DNA of 64,000 bases, from positions 6,454,501-6,518,500 of the forward strand of contig OZ038528.1 in assembly GCA_964036665.1 (NCBI GenBank). Direction: 5' to 3'. Positions 58,048-64,000 of this stretch are shown piece by piece (the first letter of the stretch is position 1; the number at the start of each line of letters is the position of its first letter). The DNA is from Gordius sp. MW1. Lineage: Eukaryota > Nematomorpha > Gordioida > Gordea > Gordiidae. Made by a program: the position numbers and the translations under genes. Below the pieces are notes generated by a model. It saw only the letters and a program-made list of their open reading frames with translations, was not told where the DNA came from and ran no database searches.

Positions 58048-59956
58048 GGGGAAAAAATCAAGGTGCACTCGATCCCAAACATTATGTGCCTGAGGCCACC
58101 TCGTCTTTCTATCATGCCTGGGCATACTCGCATTCTTGATACATGCAACGCATTTACGCCCATACATGCTTATATCTTTTCCCATCTTAGGCTACCAAAC
58201 ATATCTACGCGCCAAAACCTTCATTTTAGCCGTCCCAATATGTCCAGCATGCAATAAATTTAAAACCTGAGGACGTAACACTCGTGGAATCACTATGCGT
58301 TCACCCCGCAGAATGATACCGTTCTCAATACAGAGTTCGTTCCTCACCCCGCGGTAATCCACAGGAATCTCCTCGAGCGTCTCGCCGTCAATCAGGCATC
58401 TTGCAACTCGACTCAACTCCTCATCTTTCCCAACCTCCTTTTTAAGGTTAACTGATGGGAAAGTTTCTGTTACAATACTGACCAAAAAATTATCACCTTC
58501 TAATTCCACCTCAGGTAAGGTACCATAGTCCTCACCCAAGCGCGACAACGTATCAGGTAAATAATTCGTTGCCCCCCTTTTATAATCTAAGGTTATGTTA
58601 AAATTCCCCAAAAACAATAACCATTTCTGTAACCTTAGGCTAAGCAACAAACTACTGTTACACTTCGCGAACAGAGGAATTAGCGGTTTATGATCCGTAA
58701 AAACTTTATTAAAATCTCGACCAATAAGATACTCATGGCACTTTATTAACGCAAAAACCACGGCAAGAGCCTCCTTCTCAATAACTGAATAATTAAGCTC
58801 CGCCGCCGTTAACTTACGCGAGAAAAAATTGGCCGTTCTATGCCCTTAATAATAGGAAAGAGCATGGCACCTATCCCGCTATTTGATGCGTCTACCGCTA
58901 GACCTATTGGCAGGTCACGATTAAAACACACCAAAACAGGATCTCTTCCTAACAAGTTTTTTAATTATCGAAAGCTAACTGCTTCTTTTCGGCCCAAACA
59001 AAACGCACATTACTCTGCGTCAGTCTATGCAAGGGAGCCGCTACCTCCGAACAATGTGGTATAAACTTGCGATAATAATTAACCGACCCCATGAAAGCCA
59101 ACACCTCTTTTTTACTAACCGGGGCCCGTATATTCTTAATCGCAGCCACCTTATTAAACAGAGGTCTAATTCTCCCACATGCAATAACATGCCCTAAAAA
59201 GTAACTTCGGTAACTCGAATCATGCACTTTTTCCTGGTTAAACGTAATCCTCTCTCCTGGACGCGGTTCAGTACCGATTCTAGACGCAAATCATGCTCTC
59301 GCATTGATGCGCCCACAATCAGCACATCATCCAGGTAAAAGAACACACCGTCCAAACCTTGAAAAACGGAGGCCATAGTCTTCTGGGACACCGCCGCAGA
59401 TTTACTCAGGCCAAACGGCATACGATTAAACGTAAACAACCCCAAAGGAGTATTTATCGTCATTAACCGCGCCAATCGAGCACTTAATCTGATCTGCAAA
59501 TATGCCGATCTTAAATCAAGTTTTGAAAAAAAACATGCGTTATTCAGGTTAGCTAAAATCTCCTCAATCCGCGGAATTGGGTACTTAATTTCCACCATTG
59601 TAATGATGCATTGTAATAAAGCTTTATTGAATAGATAAAAGTATCCAATTATTCTTACTTTATTAATGAATTTTCAATAACACACATATTGCGAGAGATA
59701 AATAAATAATTTGATTAATGAATACGATCAAAATGAATCTTATATATACGATAAATAATCTCGCGTGATAAATAACATTATTGACGCCCGCTAAACAACG
59801 AGCGAGGGAGAGACAACGACCGTGTAAGATACAAAGGGGTAGGGGAAGGAAGGGAGAGATAGAGAAGTGTAAACACCTTTCACAACACCATCCTTTTTAA
59901 ATTAACTTCCTCCGGGGAAAGACAAATGATATAGCGCAACCGGGCAGCACGACCTC
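58048..59956 (-). pseudogene. pol: Second Gypsy pol relic: RT, RNase H, start of integrase
   Basis: Minus-strand fragments. Reverse transcriptase lies at 59598-58970 with KYPIPRIEEIL, FSKLDLRSAYLQI, FNRMPFGLS, catalytic FFYLDDVLIV, then LGHVIA and a GSVNYYRKFIPHCS segment. RNase H lies at 58900-58540, with VDASNSGIGA, TDHKPL and YLPDTLSRL. The integrase zinc domain is GHIGTAKMK...CVAC, ending just after RVHLDF. There are at least three frameshifts (near 59195-59227, 58965 and 58810). The reading before the solo LTR (59892 onward) joins in phase with that after it (VNLKRM before, VEIKYP after), so the LTR landed inside this gene. Protease is not seen. Confidence 0.85.
59599..59887 (-). mobile_element. 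Solo LTR inside the Gypsy relic
   Basis: 289 bp, TG...CA, with CAATAAAGC in sense direction as a poly(A) signal. The exact 4-bp duplication CCAT (59595-59598, 59888-59891) flanks it. It splits the reverse transcriptase frame. A full element must have inserted and then lost its interior by LTR recombination. Confidence 0.92.
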
Positions 59957-60900
59957 TTGATTGTTTAGAAATCGAAAGCTCCTCGGACGGCGTAGTTGGG
60001 CTCGATGTCTTTCACCCATTCTCCCGCCTTGCGCTTCACTTCACGCTACGGCCCCCAACGCTGGTCCCGATTCGCGGACCGGCGTATTACGCTCGACTCA
60101 ACTGCCGAATCCGGTGGAGCCACAATTACAGGAGAACGCAATAAAGTCTCCTCTTCCTGTAACGACAACGTTTCCACCTGACTGACAATCGTTGCCTCAC
60201 CTGGCGCTACCAAACTCTTTTGCGATGCCACCACGGACGACCGTACCCAGGTACTGTCACCCTGCAGCGCTACCGTCCCAACAACGTTCGCGCCCGCCAC
60301 AATTTCCGACGCGTCCATTGCCTCAATGATACGCTCTACCACCGCGCCTATAGCATTACCACCCTCCGGCGGTACCTGTGGGTACATCTCAGCCCACGAT
60401 GCCGACGACGACACCCATGGCATCACCTTCGGGCAACACGACGTCGCCTGCCGCCATTCGCCGCCGGTGAGGCAGCTTCCGCGCCCCTCCGTACCTGGCG
60501 CTCAGCGGCTACGCCGTGTTGCGGATTCGCTTGAATCCTCGCAATCGGGATCCTTGCTATTGAGATCCTCACTATCGGGGCGACGTTACGAGCTGCTCCG
60601 CCACGTCGACCCATATTCACACATCTTTCACCCCCAGGCCGGATCTCTCTCCTCACCTAAGGGTAGATTTGTTCATGTAAGTTGACCATGTGGGGCACAC
60701 TGTCTGCACCTACCACAAACGACACGTGTAAGTTGCTTGGGGCGTACAGTGGATCGATCGCCTGAACACCACTCGCACTCGGCACCACGAAGCAATTATA
60801 TCCATCTAATATAACTAAAAAAATATTAGACATTATAACATATTCCGAAAAAACGCGGCCGCAATTGCTCTTCATGCCTCATAGCATGGTTATTTGCAGC
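59957..60900 (-). pseudogene. GC-rich segment, possibly gag of the second Gypsy relic
   Basis: Clearly richer in G+C than the rest of the window. Minus-strand frames at 60423-60656 (Arg/Ala-rich) and 60046-60426 (Ala/Val/Glu/Ser-rich, with AIGAVVERIIEAMDASEIVA) have protein-like composition and lie upstream of the pol relic in the same sense. No capsid, zinc-knuckle or protease motif could be confirmed, so the assignment rests on position. Plus-strand frames here look like shadows. Confidence 0.35.
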
Positions 60901-60954
60901 CGTAAACTCCACGTCGTAAGCTTTAGAGCCCACGCGGGATTTAACTACCGCTTC

Positions 60955-61086
<132 letters not shown>

Positions 61087-61087
61087 A

Positions 61088-61177
61088 AACTCGGGCCTTC
61101 GGCCCTCGTGGGAAGGGGGAGAAGGGAAGGGGAGAAGGGGAAGGGAAGGGAAGGGAAGGGAAGGGGGGAAGGGGGAA
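61088..61177. repeat. Small GC hairpin and polypurine GGGAA tract
   Basis: GGGCCTTCGGCCC (61094-61106) is a perfect hairpin. It is followed by about 65 bp of nearly pure purines built from GGGAA and GGGGA, a mirror-like tract. Confidence 0.85.
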
Positions 61178-62134
61178 CTCTTCTATACTACGTATAAACG
61201 TAGCATATTTGCTATGCAATTTATGGGCGAGAAAGGTAGGAAGGAGCGAGAATGCCTGTAGCGGGGATTAAATCAAAACAAGTAGAGGTATAGGCCTTTG
61301 TAAGGGAGGGCATACAGTAATTATCGATGTTAACCAAATGAATTATTTATTACTAATTCTTTAAGGTCATACTTTAGTTTTTTTAACTAATGGGGTCAAA
61401 GGCTGTTAATATGAGAAAAGCGAAAATACCCTAAAGAAGAGGAAATTATAAGAAAATTAAATTTAAAAATGTCAAATAAAATACTGAAGAGCTTAAGGAC
61501 ATTATTAACTTGTGTGCCTTAATCGTAATAATTTTATCACCTTCTTCAAACCGAGTTGGTATAATGGCAATTATAATGATTTTAAATTACCAGAAAATTA
61601 ACATCCTTCATTCTATTATTTTCAAATGCTTTGTGGCGTCTTTCATCCCAACTTTTCCTATCAAAATCACTATTGTTTGCCTTTTCACCCATTTTTCTTT
61701 AAAGCATTATTTTTTTTTAATTAAACACAAATCGAGTTACATAGAAACAAAGAGAACAAGTAACTAATATATCTAATAATTTCAATAATTAATAAGGTTA
61801 AAATTTAAAATAAGAATGGGAATTTTAAATAAGTAATGACACTAATTTTTAAACAAAAATTAACTCATCTGGAAAAAGAACACCTATTTAGAACCACAAA
61901 TTTGGACAGAGTCTTAAATATCCACTCTTGATTCCTTCGTTAATAAATAAATCAACGGTTTTCCATAAAAAACGAAATATAAAACTTTCAAATTTGTTCT
62001 TGCAAAATCCAACGCTACCCTATTTGTTTAGAGAAATTATAAGCTATTCGTAATTTAACATGCATGGTTCATAAATGAGATATTTTTTACATTGTAAAAA
62101 TTAAATTACACACTGATAATAAATTCCAGCCTCC
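61178..62134. other. AT-rich DNA
   Basis: An inverted TTGCTATGCAATTTATGGG motif lies at about 61208-61228. The 61510-61767 + frame is hydrophobic and A+T driven, without domains or splice partners. No gene is called. Confidence 0.45.
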
Positions 62135-62305
62135 CCCCTGCGTAGCCAGGGCATAGGGGGAGGCATAAATTGGCGGCCCCTCCCTAAATTTAAAAAACAA
62201 TAATATTTAAAAAAATTATGACTAAAATTTCAAAACATCAATTTGCCCCTCCCTTAATCATTACTGCCCCCCCCTCCTTAAATTGAAATCTTGACTACAC
62301 CCATG
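62135..62305. mobile_element. hAT-type MITE, CATGGGCG family (copy 19)
   Basis: Left part TGCGTAGCCAGGGCATAG, right part CTTGACTACACCCATG. Internal GGCGGCCCCTCCCTAAATTT and CATCAATTTGCCCCTCCC blocks are typical. Confidence 0.78.
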
Positions 62306-63140
62306 AGTAAAACTATCGAAGTTATAAGAAATTGATTTGATTTACAACTAATGAGATGGCAAAAAACAAAAATCAATATAGAAAAGATACAGCGTGTTTT
62401 CTATATCACTTTCTACAATATGAAACAAAAAATAAATTTATTTTGTTTTTTGAAGTTTTTATTGTAAACCATTATTCTTGTATATATATATAAAAAGATA
62501 AAATAAAATTGTATCAAGTGGTCCCAAAAGTAGTAATAAAATTTGTTACTTCATGATAAGCACCCCCCCCCCCCCCCCCTTATTTTTATTTTTGTATATT
62601 ACATGTGCGCTTTGCTGAGTTGCTGGCCAGGCTGCCTTCATTATTGTGTTTGTGGGGGGAAAGGAAACATGTGTGGGACTGGGAGTAAGTTTAATTTTTG
62701 TGATGGATGCACAAACTAATAAAAGGGTCATGGGCGTGGTGGCAGGGAAGGGTAACTATCAAAAGATTTAAAATGTTTTAATTAGTTATTATTAACCACA
62801 ACAAATGAGTATGACCTAAATACTAGTGGTAAAACCATTTTTAATTAGACCCCCCCCCCCCCCCCTAAAAGATATCAAAATGCACAGGAAAACAAAATTT
62901 ACGTAAATGAGAACTTTTAAAAATCATGAGGAAAAATAAACATAAAAGTTAAATACTCAAATAAAAAGATTAAGAAATTTAGAGAAAAGTAAGGGCAATG
63001 GCATAATATTACGTGGTAAATATTTTTGAGTATATAATTAAATTTCTTACACAATCATAAAATATTTAATGGGACCAATTTGTAGCAATCATATTATTTA
63101 CAACAAATACTATTAATTTATTATTTATAAATGGAAGTAC
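62306..63140. other. AT-rich DNA with C runs and a MITE end
   Basis: C runs lie at 62562-62579 and 62850-62865. GTCATGGGCGTGGTGGCAGGG at 62728-62748 is a lone left end of the CATGGGCG family. No gene seen. Confidence 0.5.
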
Positions 63141-63144
63141 AATT

Positions 63145-63670
63145 TTTGCATTGGTCAGCAACCAGGACACTGTAAAAGTGGATATAAATACATAAGAGTC
63201 AAAAAAAATGAGAAAAAAATTTTCGAATCACATTTTGGCCAATGGTCATTTTTTTCCTTTGATCAGCAACCAACGGACGGCCAAAAAGTCATAATCCAAT
63301 AATGTTCGTCGGTCAGTACTCAGTAGCCAGCGGACAGTCAAAAAGTCATATTATCAATGGTAACAACAAGAACAAAATATTAATTTAATTTTTGAAAAAA
63401 AAGTTTAAAAAAAAGTTCTTTTTAGTTTTAAAAAAGGGCTAAATTCTGAAACTACAGGCCCGTTTCGCTCGAAACTTTACCCGTAGGTTTCCAGGGCGGC
63501 CAGGGGTAAAATAGCTTTTTCAGATTTCTAAAATACCTTTTCGTTTTAAAAATATCGGACATTTCCCGGCCAGTTTCATAAAAATTTCGATTTATTTGGC
63601 ATTGGTCATTTTTCCATTGATCAGTAGCCTGCGGACGGTCATAAAGTCATATTATCAATGGTATTAACAA
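63145..63670. repeat. Satellite array, second locus
   Basis: GGTCAGCAACCAGGACACTG, then AAAAGTGGATATAAA and CACATTTTGGCCAATGGTCA, repeat with changes near 63150, 63262, 63320 and 63620. The first unit closely matches the first bases of the window. It is the same family and orientation as 1-750. A GTTTCGCTCGAAAC island interrupts at about 63460. Confidence 0.85.
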
Positions 63671-63738
63671 GAACAAAATTTTAATTTAATTTTAAAAAAA
63701 AATAAAATTTTTTGCCCTTTCCGGGGATCGATCTCAGG

Positions 63739-64000
63739 TAGTGATGGGAAAACCTCAGGTTTTGTCGACCTAACCTAATAGGTTAGGTCGTTCAAAAAAC
63801 CTAGAGGTCTTTTAAAAACGCTAACCTCTGCCTCGAGGTTAGAGGTCAAAATTAACCTAAAAACCTCGAACAATTAGAAGCTTAGAGCTTAGGTCACAGC
63901 GCTTTATTAACCTAAACGCTTATGTTAATAAATATTGACCTAGCCTAAGCTAAACCTTTAGGTTAGTTGAATTAACCTAAGGTCAATATTTCTTTTTTGA
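63739..64000. mobile_element. Left end of a hAT-like repeat rich in AACCT words
   Basis: Starts TAGTGATGGGAAAACCTCAG, a common hAT-type terminus. It is followed by many AACCT/AGGTT words in both orientations, including the palindrome GACCTAACCTAATAGGTTAG (continuing GTC). The element runs off the window edge, so length and target site are unknown. Confidence 0.6.

Noticed and set aside
59961..60685. Plus-strand frames in the GC-rich segment
   Set aside because: High G+C makes all frames open. The plus-strand peptides are rich in Arg, Pro and Cys without order, and the minus strand agrees with the neighbouring pol relic.

Overview
This is an AT-rich, repeat-dense stretch of an animal nuclear genome, most likely an arthropod. 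The evidence is spliced genes with very small GT-AG introns (43-101 bp is common), animal-only protein families, and Gypsy, hAT, piggyBac, pogo-like and MITE elements. There are no operons, no ribosome-binding-site logic, no CRISPR array and no convincing tRNA or rRNA gene. The species cannot be named from sequence alone.

Two real host genes are recognisable, both on the + strand. (1) 11963-16124 is an 11-exon coiled-coil gene whose blocks match the MCC family (mutated in colorectal cancers). All splice phases fit, it gives 880 codons, and it ends in a PDZ ligand (-ETDL). (2) 42610-47789 is a 7-exon SPRED gene (EVH1 domain plus C-terminal Sprouty domain), a membrane-linked inhibitor of Ras-MAPK signalling. 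Its Sprouty domain carries a large low-complexity insert at an intron. The first exon of each gene lies upstream and was not found. A third, weak candidate at 20202-20830 resembles a degraded achaete-scute-like bHLH gene.

The rest is mostly a mobile-element graveyard. A hAT-type MITE family (ends CATGGGCGTAGCCAGG, 8-bp target duplications) has about 18 copies and accounts for most of the long C or G runs. Other elements are a diverged Hermes-like hAT pseudogene (18.4-19.5 kb), a piggyBac relic with TTAA sites (21157-22552), a short non-autonomous LTR element with primer site and polypurine tract (23498-25175), a pogo-like element (26651-28305), twin hairpin MITEs (31277-31715), and a TA-flanked MITE (35972-36192). 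From 48.4 to 61 kb elements are stacked. A CTCG-rich repeat copy has two nested insertions, and its second copy at 56613 serves as the empty site. It is followed by a 4.8-kb Gypsy element with nearly identical LTRs, then a second Gypsy pol relic split by a solo LTR. A tandem satellite occurs in the same orientation at both window ends and inverted at 17.4 kb. The remaining unique AT-rich stretches (2.8-9.2, 10-11.9, 32.9-42.6 kb) show no gene I can support.
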